Source: Streptomyces kaniharaensis
Lineage (GTDB): Bacteria; Actinomycetota; Actinomycetes; Streptomycetales; Streptomycetaceae
NCBI RefSeq assembly: GCF_009569385.1
Contig: NZ_WBOF01000001.1
Coordinates: 1,364,001 to 1,428,000, forward strand
Length of the DNA: 64,000 nt
Direction: 5' to 3'
In this document: one piece after another, positions 57,713 through 64,000 of the stretch
Layout of the letters: each line of letters opens with the position of its first letter
How positions within the stretch are numbered: the stretch's first letter is position 1
Position numbers and translations under genes: made by a program
The notes under the pieces: generated by a model
Told to the model about the DNA's origin: nothing
What the model saw: the letters and a program-made list of their open reading frames with translations, nothing else
Databases searched by the model: none

Positions 57713-58945
57713 TCAGCCCTTCTTGGAGATGAACTCGAACATGCCCTTGGCGACGTCGTCCAGGTACGGACCGGCCTGGATCTTCGGCTCGCCGTCGTGC
57801 TTGCCGATGGAGACGTTGCTGACCAGGGTCTGCTTGCCGTCCTTGACGGTGAACCAGCCACCGCCGCTGGAGCCGCCCGTCATGCTGCAGCCGACGGCCA
57901 GCATCGCCGGGCGCTCGGTGGTGAAGGACAGCCGGACGGGCCTGCCGCTCTCGCAGTGGTTCAGCTCGAGGCCGTCGTACGGAGCCGCGCCCGGGTAGCC
58001 GTACTCGGAGAGGTTCAGCTGGTCGCGCGGGGCGTTGAACCAGACCGGCACCGCGCCGCCGACCGTCTCCTCCAGCGACTTGCCGGTGTCACCGTCGGGC
58101 TGTTCCACCCGGAGGATCGCGAAGTCGTACTGCGACGCCGCGTTGCCCTTCTCACCGCCCTCGGCCTTCCACACCGGCGAGGTGACCTGCCCCCTCGCGG
58201 CCCAGGCGCCGTAGGGGGCGAACTGCGAGAGTTCCGTCGCCTTCTTGCCGCCGCTGAGCGCACCGCTGCTGTTGAAGCCCGGGATGAACGTGATGTGGCT
58301 GAAGGCCGCTCCCCCCTTGCCCTGGTGGACGCAGTGGGCGGCGGTCCACACCAGGTTGCTCTTGCCGGGATGGGCCGGGTCGGCCACGACCGTGCCGGAG
58401 CACTCGTAGCTGCCCTTCAGGCCCCCCGTGCTACCGGGCTCGTCGAAGAGGATCTTGCCGTTCACGGCCAGGTTCTTTGCGTACGGGTGCGGCACGGCCT
58501 GCGCGTTGACCGTGGTGGGCAGCGGGTCGTTTCCGTCGTCGGGCGACTGCGAGGGCTGCGAGGTCGGAGCCTGCGTGTTCGTCGGCTTGGGAGCCGGCGG
58601 CTGCGCGGACTTCGTCGGCTGCGGCCCCGGGGTCGGCGGGTTCCGCGGCTCGACCGGCTTGGCGCTGAGGATCTTCTCCAGCGTCCAGTAGCCCTTGACT
58701 GCGGCTGGGAGGGCGTAATCCTTGGCCCACTTCTCCCAGTCCTGGAAGTTCCACTTCTTGAGGTCGTCGAGGTTGGCCGGCAGCCCGAGGTTCGGCGCGT
58801 TGTTGGCAGCCGCCGCGGTGGTCGCCGCGTCGCCCGGGCTGTTGTCCGGCCCGCAGGCCGACGTGGTGGTGAGCACAGTCAGCGCCAGCGCGGCCGTCCC
58901 GAGGACGGCACGGGCGGAACGCTTGGCTCTACGAGCAGATGACAT
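57713..58945 (-). CDS. secreted trypsin-like serine protease, lipoprotein
   Basis: A protein of 410 residues. A basic signal peptide ends in TTSAC, a lipobox-like site near residue 31. A Pro/Thr/Gln-rich stalk covers about residues 95-140. The protease domain has the catalytic triad in WTAAHC, YDFAILRV and GGSSGGGW. It would be tethered outside the cell. GGGGAG precedes ATG 58945. The substrate is unknown. Confidence 0.9.
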   Translation of the reverse strand: MSSARRAKRSARAVLGTAALALTVLTTTSACGPDNSPGDAATTAAAANNAPNLGLPANLDDLKKWNFQDWEKWAKDYALPAAVKGYWTLEKILSAKPVEPRNPPTPGPQPTKSAQPPAPKPTNTQAPTSQPSQSPDDGNDPLPTTVNAQAVPHPYAKNLAVNGKILFDEPGSTGGLKGSYECSGTVVADPAHPGKSNLVWTAAHCVHQGKGGAAFSHITFIPGFNSSGALSGGKKATELSQFAPYGAWAARGQVTSPVWKAEGGEKGNAASQYDFAILRVEQPDGDTGKSLEETVGGAVPVWFNAPRDQLNLSEYGYPGAAPYDGLELNHCESGRPVRLSFTTERPAMLAVGCSMTGGSSGGGWFTVKDGKQTLVSNVSIGKHDGEPKIQAGPYLDDVAKGMFEFISKKG

Positions 58946-59190
58946 GGGTTTCCAACTCCCCCGTGAAACTGATGAAGCGCCGGGTGTCAGCACGCCCCCG
59001 CGTGCCCGGTCGCAAGCAGCATGATCGAAGCCCCTATCACGGACCTGTCATGAGCCGGAGATCGTCTCCGGCCGCCGACGGCGGTGGCCGACGGAGGGAG
59101 GTGCGGTTCCACGACCCGGGCCGGCCGGCTGCGCTCCGTGCCGGTAAATCGCTTGGCGGGACCGGGGCTACGGGGTGTTGGATCGGCGGC

Positions 59191-59817
59191 ATGGGGAGCA
59201 ATCGTGGTGTGACGCCGACGGTGTACGTGTCGGTGGATGTGGAGGCGGACGGGCCGATCCCGGGGCCGTACTCGATGGTGAGCTTCGGGGCGGCGGTGGC
59301 CGGCTGGCACGACGCCGACGGGTTCCGACGGGCGGGCGGGCAGGCGGCCTCGTTCTACCGGGAGTTGCGACCGATCAGTGCGGACTACAACCCGGAGGCG
59401 CTCGCCGTGTCGGGGCTGGACCGGGCCGCGCTGGAGGCGGGCGGAGCCCAACCGGCGGCCGCGATGCGGGAGTTCGCACAGTGGGTGGAGCGGCTGCGGA
59501 CCGGGCCGGGCGGGCGGCGGTACCGGCCGGTGATGGTGGCCTACCCGGCCGTGTACGACTGGCAGTTCGTGTACTGGTACCTGATCCGGTTCACCGGCTC
59601 CAGCCCGTTCGGGCACTCCGGGTGCATGGACCTGAAGACGCTGTACGCGGCCCGGGCGGGCGTGCCGTTCGCGGGCGTCGGGAAGCGGTCCATGCCGCCG
59701 GAGCTGCTGCCGGACCTGCCGCACACGCACCACGCGCTGGACGATGCGCGGGAGCAGGCGGTGCTGTTCGCGAACCTCCTGGAGTGGCCGGGCGTCGACG
59801 CGGCCGAACGCGCCTGA
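59191..59817 (+). CDS. 3'-5' exonuclease-fold (DEDD, RNase H-like) protein
   Basis: A protein of 208 residues. VSVDVEADGP gives the first acidic pair, YPAVYDWQFVYWYL the middle block, and HHALDDAREQA the closing His-x4-Asp of a DEDDh-type nuclease. Nuclease activity is likely but not shown. ATG 59191 or GTG 59209 may start it; GGGGAG at 59193 suits the second. Confidence 0.75.
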   Translation: MGSNRGVTPTVYVSVDVEADGPIPGPYSMVSFGAAVAGWHDADGFRRAGGQAASFYRELRPISADYNPEALAVSGLDRAALEAGGAQPAAAMREFAQWVERLRTGPGGRRYRPVMVAYPAVYDWQFVYWYLIRFTGSSPFGHSGCMDLKTLYAARAGVPFAGVGKRSMPPELLPDLPHTHHALDDAREQAVLFANLLEWPGVDAAERA

Positions 59818-59818
59818 T

Positions 59819-59850
59819 CAGGGCCGGTCGCCGGACGGTGACCGGCCCTG
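59819..59850. terminator. bidirectional terminator, exonuclease / P450
   Basis: The stem CAGGGCCGGT and its complement lie between convergent genes two bases after the exonuclease stop. Confidence 0.7.
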
Positions 59851-59856
59851 GCGGGC

Positions 59857-61074
59857 TCAGCGGACGGTGACCGGCAGGGTCTCGTAGCCGCGCAGGACCA
59901 GGCGGTCACGACGGGTCGGCACGCCGCCCGGGGTGAGCCGGGGGAAGCGGTCCAGCAGGGCCGGCACCGCGACCTCGGCCTCCAGGCGGGCCAGCTGGGA
60001 ACCCAGGCAGTAGTGCGGGCCGCCGCCGAAGCTCAGCGGCTGGCTGCCGGTGCGGCTCGGGTCGAAGACCTCCGGGCGGTGGTGGCGGGCCGGGTCGTGG
60101 TTGGCCGCGCCGAGCATCACGAGCACCATGCTGCCGGGCGGCGCGGGCAGGTCGTCGACGGCGAGGCCGTCGGTGAGCGCGATCCGCGTGGTCAGCTGGA
60201 CCGGCGAGTCGTAGCGCAGCACCTCGTCGGTGAATCCGGCCGGGGCGAGCGTGCCGGTGCGCAGGCCGGCCATCACGTCGGGATGGCGGAAGAGCAGGGC
60301 GAGGCCGTTGCCGAGCAGGTTGGTGGTGGTCTCGAAGCCGGCCACGAGCAGCAGCACCAGGTTGGCCAGCAGCTCCTGGGCGGAGAGGCGCTCCGCGTCC
60401 TCGGCGGCGATCCGGGCGAGGTCGGTGACCAGGTCGTCCTGCGGGTGGGCGAGGCGCTGGGCGGCCAGCTCGGTGAAGTAGCCGGCCAGCTCGTCGGCCG
60501 CCGCGTCGGCGGCGCCGAGCTCGGCGAGGTCCTGGACGAACTCCAGGGCGACGGTGAGGTCCCCGGCGAGGCCGCGGAAGCGGTAGCGGTCCCGCGCGGG
60601 CACGCCGAGCAGTTCGCAGATCACGCCTACCGGCAGCCGGAAGGCGAAGGCGTCCATGAAGTCGACGGCCGAGCCGTCGGAGCCGGCTTCGGCCATCTCG
60701 TCCAGCAGGCCGGCGACGGCCGCCTCGACGGCCGGCCGCAGCGCGGCGACCCGGCGGGCGGTGAACACTGAGGCGATCAGCGAACGGACCCGGGCGTGGT
60801 CGGGCGCGTTCCGCTCCAGGATCGAGCGGCCGAACAGCGCCAGGGACGAGTGCTCGGCGAACTCCGGGGCCAGCCCGGCCTGCATCTCGGCCGTCGCGAC
60901 GCCGAAGCCGGCGGTGCGCAGCACCTTGTCGGCGGTGCCGTGGCCGAGGGCGAGGAGGGTGCCCGGCCCGGCGGACACCGCGGTGCCCAGCTCGTGCGCC
61001 CGCGCGTAGAGCGGGTACGGATCCGCCCTGCCCTCGCTGGTCAGCAGTTGCTCGATGATCGCCGTGCCGTCCAT
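59857..61074 (-). CDS. cytochrome P450
   Basis: A soluble bacterial P450 of 405 residues. AGFETTTNLLGNG is the oxygen-binding I helix, EVLRYDSP gives the ExxR pair, and FGGGPHYCLGSQLARLE holds the heme cysteine. It needs a ferredoxin and reductase, neither of which is adjacent. GAGGGGAG precedes the ATG. The substrate is unknown; no biosynthetic cluster surrounds it. Confidence 0.95.
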   Translation of the reverse strand: MDGTAIIEQLLTSEGRADPYPLYARAHELGTAVSAGPGTLLALGHGTADKVLRTAGFGVATAEMQAGLAPEFAEHSSLALFGRSILERNAPDHARVRSLIASVFTARRVAALRPAVEAAVAGLLDEMAEAGSDGSAVDFMDAFAFRLPVGVICELLGVPARDRYRFRGLAGDLTVALEFVQDLAELGAADAAADELAGYFTELAAQRLAHPQDDLVTDLARIAAEDAERLSAQELLANLVLLLVAGFETTTNLLGNGLALLFRHPDVMAGLRTGTLAPAGFTDEVLRYDSPVQLTTRIALTDGLAVDDLPAPPGSMVLVMLGAANHDPARHHRPEVFDPSRTGSQPLSFGGGPHYCLGSQLARLEAEVAVPALLDRFPRLTPGGVPTRRDRLVLRGYETLPVTVR

Positions 61075-61190
61075 CCGGTGCTCCCCTCACGGATTCGTGG
61101 TCCCGGTTCGTGAACCACCGAAGGGCGGGCGGGAGTTCCCGCTCCGCGCCGGTTCGTCCGGCGCGGGGCGGGCCTGGGTAGGCTGGCGGC

Positions 61191-61547
61191 ATGGAGATCT
61201 GGATCAACCCGCGCTGCGGCAAGTGCCGGGCGGCGCTCGGCGAGCTGGACGCCGTCGGGGCCGAGTACACCGTGCGACGCTACCTGGAGGACCCGCCGAC
61301 CGCGGCCGAGCTGGAGGCGGTGCTGGAGCGGCTCGACCTGGAGCCGTGGGACATCACGCGCATCGACGAGCAGGCCGCGAAGGACCTCGGGATGAAGCAG
61401 TGGACCCGGGAGCCGGGCGATCGGGCGCGCTGGATCGCGGCGATGGCCGAGCACCCGATCCTGATCCAGCGCCCGATCATCACCGCGGACGACGGCCACG
61501 CCGTCGTGGCCCGGACCCCCGAGGCCCTCAAGTCCGTTCTGCCATAG
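61191..61547 (+). CDS. ArsC/Spx-like arsenate reductase family protein
   Basis: A protein of 118 residues with a thioredoxin-like ArsC fold. NPRCGKCRAA contains the active cysteine in a CxxC setting, and HPILIQRPIITADDG is the conserved arginine-proline loop. No arsenic-resistance genes are adjacent, so a general thiol-redox role is as likely as arsenate reduction. Confidence 0.85.
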   Translation: MEIWINPRCGKCRAALGELDAVGAEYTVRRYLEDPPTAAELEAVLERLDLEPWDITRIDEQAAKDLGMKQWTREPGDRARWIAAMAEHPILIQRPIITADDGHAVVARTPEALKSVLP

Positions 61548-61594
61548 CAGGATCCTTCCGCAGGAGGAACTGCGCCGCAGGATCCGGGAGCCGG

Positions 61595-62065
61595 TCAGTG
61601 GAGCCGGATGCGCTCCACCGGCCGGCCCGGGTGCCAGTTGAAGACCCAGAGGTGGCCGTCCTCCAGGCCGGTGTGCACCACCTGCTCCAGGTCCAGCCGG
61701 AAGGCGTGGAACGGGGTGGGCGGCGGCTCGGGCAGATCGGCGACGTAGGCGGCGAGTTCGACCTCGTCGGTGATCTCCACGGCGCGGCCGGAGAGCTTGG
61801 AGTCCCCGCCCGCCATCGTCTCGTCCCCCGGGTGGGAGTGGATCGCGAAGCGGCCGTCGCGCTGGAGATCGCGCGCCTTGACCGAGCCGTACATCGACCC
61901 GAGCATCACGTCGGCGCCGATGAAGTCCATCTCGGTGCCGTTCACCCGGGGCGATCCGTCCTTGCGCAGCGTCGCCAGGACGTGGTGCTTGTTGGCCTCG
62001 AACCGTGCCCGTACCAGGGGCGCGAGATCGGGTGCCTCGTGCTCGAAATCCTGCCAGGTAGCCAT
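61595..62065 (-). CDS. PPOX-class pyridoxamine 5'-phosphate oxidase-like protein
   Basis: A split-barrel flavin-binding protein of 156 residues. HVLATLRKDGSPRVNGTEMDF is the opening strand set, and KARDLQRDGRFAIHSHPG follows. It could bind FMN or F420. The substrate is unknown. Its promoter region is shared with the divergent DUF1697 gene in a large symmetric repeat. Confidence 0.82.
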   Translation of the reverse strand: MATWQDFEHEAPDLAPLVRARFEANKHHVLATLRKDGSPRVNGTEMDFIGADVMLGSMYGSVKARDLQRDGRFAIHSHPGDETMAGGDSKLSGRAVEITDEVELAAYVADLPEPPPTPFHAFRLDLEQVVHTGLEDGHLWVFNWHPGRPVERIRLH

Positions 62066-62067
62066 GG

Positions 62068-62173
62068 CGCCAGTCTGGCACCAGGCACCGACAACCGCCC
62101 GGCACCGGCGGCCGTCCGGCGCCGGGCGACACCCGGTGCCGGAGCGTTGTCGGTGGGCGGTGCCAGACTGGCG
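62068..62173. promoter_or_regulatory. symmetric divergent promoter region with 28-bp inverted repeats
   Basis: Bases 62068-62095 and 62146-62173 are inverted repeats of 28 bases differing at about three positions. Each begins or ends with CGCCAGTCTGGCACC next to a gene start. A second pair, GGCACCGG and CCGGTGCC, is nested inside. Both genes start within 3 bases of the repeat. Confidence 0.7.
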
Positions 62174-62175
62174 GG

Positions 62176-62724
62176 GTGACCACCACGACCACGTACATCG
62201 CCTTCCTGCGAGCCATCAACGTCGGCGGCCGGACGGTGAAGATGGAGCGGCTGCGGGCGCTCTTCGCGGAGCTGGGGCTGGGGAACGTCCGTTCGTACAT
62301 CCAGAGCGGCAACGTCTTCTTCACCACCGACGAGCCCGACCGCGCCGCCCTGACCCGGCGGATCGAGCGGCACCTGGAAGAGGCGCTCGGCTATCCCGTC
62401 CCGGTGCTGCTGCGGACGGTCGACGAGGTGGCCGAGCTGCTGGCGGCCGAGCCGTTCCGCGGCGTCGAGGTGACGTCCGACGTCCGGCTGGTCGTCGCCT
62501 TCCTCTCCGAGCCGCTGCCCGCGGACCTCGCGATCCCGTACACCTCGCCGAAGGGCGACCACGAGGTGATCGGCGCCGACGACGGCGCCGCGTACGTGGT
62601 GATCCACCTGAAGAACGGCAAGTGGGTCACCGGCGAGCTGTTCGGCAAGGGCTACGGGGGCTCGGTCACCTCCCGGTTCCTGCACACCACCGAGAAGATC
62701 CTGGCGGCGGCCAGGAAGCCCTGA
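62176..62724 (+). CDS. DUF1697 family protein
   Basis: A protein of 182 residues. TYIAFLRAINVGGRTVKME, NVRSYIQSGNVFF and VTSRFLHTTEKI are the three conserved DUF1697 blocks. The function is unknown. GTG 62176 lies three bases from the end of the symmetric repeat, with no room for a normal ribosome site outside it. Confidence 0.9.
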   Translation: MTTTTTYIAFLRAINVGGRTVKMERLRALFAELGLGNVRSYIQSGNVFFTTDEPDRAALTRRIERHLEEALGYPVPVLLRTVDEVAELLAAEPFRGVEVTSDVRLVVAFLSEPLPADLAIPYTSPKGDHEVIGADDGAAYVVIHLKNGKWVTGELFGKGYGGSVTSRFLHTTEKILAAARKP

Positions 62725-62856
62725 CGAGGTTTCGGCGAGGCGCGGGAACCGCAGGATGCGGCCCCGGTGTCCTGTGAGGTGGGGGGCGTCCTTCGAGCTC
62801 GTCGCCCGGCGGCCGGAATCTGGACAGCGTGCACGGGGGCACTGACAATCTTGAAC

Positions 62857-63402
62857 ATGACGCCTCCTGAGATCCGGACCAACATGGTCCGGCCGTCCGA
62901 GGCCGAGCGGGACCAGGCGCTCGGGGTGCTGCGGGACGGCGCGAGCAGCGGCCGGCTGTCGCACGACACCTTCCTCGGCCGCATGGAGCTCGTCCTGCAC
63001 GCCACGAGCCGCGCCGAGCTCGACACGGCGATGGCCGACCTCCCGACCGGAAGCCCGGTGGAGCGCTTCGTGCTGCGGACGGTGGGCCGGATCTCCGGCT
63101 TCGGGGAGCGGCTCGGCCGGGCCTGGCGCACCGAGCGGCTGCCCGGCCTCAACCTGCCGCAGGCCGGCGCCCGGCAGCTGACGATCGGCCGGCTGCCAGG
63201 CTCCGGGCTGCGGCTGCACGACGCCTCGGTGTCCCGCCACCACGCGGAGCTGCGGCACGAGGACGGCGGCTGGGTGCTGTACGACCTCGGCTCGACCAAC
63301 GGCACGCACGTGAACGGGCAGCGGATCGCCGGCGGCGTACGGGTGCACCCCGGCGACCAGGTCCGGTTCGGCAACCTGGAGTTCCGGCTCGCGAACGGCT
63401 GA
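62857..63402 (+). CDS. DUF1707 and FHA domain protein
   Basis: A protein of 181 residues. Residues 8-65 match DUF1707 (MVRPSEAERDQALGVL, GRLSHDTFLGRME). Residues 100-181 are an FHA domain (LTIGRLPGSGLRLHDASVSRHHAEL, DLGSTNGTHVNG), which binds phosphothreonine. FHA proteins act with Ser/Thr kinases, but none is in this window. ATG 62857 has no clear ribosome site; ATG 62884 is an alternative. Confidence 0.88.
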   Translation: MTPPEIRTNMVRPSEAERDQALGVLRDGASSGRLSHDTFLGRMELVLHATSRAELDTAMADLPTGSPVERFVLRTVGRISGFGERLGRAWRTERLPGLNLPQAGARQLTIGRLPGSGLRLHDASVSRHHAELRHEDGGWVLYDLGSTNGTHVNGQRIAGGVRVHPGDQVRFGNLEFRLANG

Positions 63403-63440
63403 CGGAAGGGCTGGACGAACGGCTGGACGGCCGGCCGCGG

Positions 63441-63660
63441 TCAGTGCGGGAACTGCCTGGGCGGGCGCTGGCGCGCCAGCCGGTCCCGGAACTCCTCGAT
63501 GACGGTGCTGATCTGTCGCATCAGCATGGTGTGTTCGATCCGGCCCAGGTAGCGGTGCTCGGTTCCAGGGAGGCAAGGTTCTCCAGCACCAGCGAGTGGT
63601 TGACGCCGTGGTAGGCGTCGATGCCGAAACCCAGGTGGAGTGGGACGGGTCGAGCCCGTG
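63441..63660 (-). pseudogene. frameshifted small gene, unknown family
   Basis: In one minus-strand frame a GTG near 63657 gives MARARPVPLHLGFGIDAYHG, ending in NHSLVLENLASLE. In the next frame the sequence continues as EHRYLGRIEHTMLMRQIS, to a stop at 63441. Removing five bases near 63566 would join LASLE to HRYLGR in one frame of about 70 residues. Both parts look coding. No family is recognised. Confidence 0.4.
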
Positions 63661-63698
63661 CCACGCGCGTAGATCGGGGACCCGCGGAGAGGGCCCGG

Positions 63699-64000
63699 TC
63701 AGTCGGGGACGACCTCCCAGTCGTCCGCCGGACCCCACAGCGGCGAGGTGCAGCGCTGGTACGTCGACTGCCAGTGCGGCCAGCTGCGGGCCACGTCGTC
63801 GTCGCACTCGGCGAGCAGCCGCTCGACCGCCGCCGGCTCCACGCCCTCCAGCAGCCAGGCCAGCGCGTCGGCCGTGCCCGGGCCGTCCGCGGAGCGCAGC
63901 AGGTCCAGCAGCTCGGCCAGGCCGCCGAGCCGCGAGTGGGCGGTGAACACCAGCTCCATCCGCGGCAGCAACTGCCGCTCCTCGATCCGCAGGTGCGTCT
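63699..64000 (-). CDS. partial gene at the right edge, hypothetical
   Basis: The C-terminal 100 residues or so of a minus-strand protein whose frame is open to the window end. It is helical and acidic (LAELLDLLRSADGPGTADAL, VERLLAECDDDVARSWPHW) and ends WGPADDWEVVPD. No family is recognised. Confidence 0.6.
   Translation of the reverse strand, partial: THLRIEERQLLPRMELVFTAHSRLGGLAELLDLLRSADGPGTADALAWLLEGVEPAAVERLLAECDDDVARSWPHWQSTYQRCTSPLWGPADDWEVVPD

Noticed and set aside
61548..61594. Direct repeat of GCAGGATCC between the ArsC-like and PPOX-like genes
   Set aside because: Only two nine-base copies and no link to a mobile element or promoter.

Overview
The window is very GC-rich actinobacterial chromosome with strong third-position GC, frequent GTG starts, GGAGG-type ribosome binding sites and long GC-rich terminator hairpins. 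The gene content and order (cyt bc1/aa3 cluster, pspA, cobUTS, pepA-lpdA-sucB, lipB-lipA, glnA) point to Streptomyces or a close relative such as Kitasatospora. It reads as conserved core chromosome with small accessory patches. I see no tRNA, rRNA or CRISPR array.

Layout. 1-3.4 kb: a small zinc-ribbon protein, a rhomboid protease, a stand-alone AsnC effector-domain protein, and a cysteine-desulfurase-like class V aminotransferase behind a SAM-IV riboswitch. 3.4-4.7 kb: a complete IS30-family element flanked by CTAG. 4.7-16.1 kb: trpD, an orphan receiver protein, then the aerobic terminal respiratory chain as two converging units, ctaE-qcrC-qcrA-qcrB (+) and ctaC-ctaD-ctaF (-). A GntR-type regulator and an L,D-transpeptidase lie between them. 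16.4-26.2 kb: a cysteine desulfurase-TusA fusion, a PfkB sugar kinase, a lipoprotein, an ErpA-type Fe-S carrier, a GNAT enzyme, a PLP decarboxylase with an Lrp regulator, an oxidoreductase and nadA. 26.3-33.9 kb: PspAA/PspA, a DUF3043 membrane protein, a methyltransferase, cobU-cobT-cobS and pepA. 34.3-37.5 kb: lpdA and sucB. 37.6-49.3 kb is more variable: DUF4240, DUF2510, GNAT, a TIGR01777 epimerase, an FAD oxidoreductase, a TPR regulator, and a 3-hydroxybutyrate dehydrogenase / MHS transporter / GAF-PucR regulator set. 49.4-54.8 kb: lipB, lipA, DUF4191, RDD and glnA. 54.8-64 kb is accessory: a DAG kinase-PAP2 pair, an amphi-Trp protein, a secreted serine protease, an exonuclease-fold protein, a P450, an ArsC-like protein, a PPOX-fold protein, DUF1697, a DUF1707-FHA protein, a broken gene and a partial gene at the right edge.

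Connections. The lipoate genes (lipB, lipA) would modify the SucB lipoyl domains, and lpdA reoxidises them. Two cysteine desulfurase-like enzymes, ErpA, LipA and the Rieske protein make up an Fe-S/sulfur theme. glnA has two clear GlnR boxes and, further upstream in the same divergent intergenic region, a near-perfect DasR site, which suggests joint nitrogen and aminosugar control.

Most notable non-coding signals: the SAM-IV riboswitch with its own promoter; the DasR site by glnA/RDD; a 106-bp almost fully symmetric divergent promoter at 62.1 kb; a palindrome covering the MHS transporter promoter; nested palindromes before nadA; and a well-formed 26-codon leader ORF coupled to lipB. No new defence or mobile system is evident. 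The most plausible new biology is regulatory.
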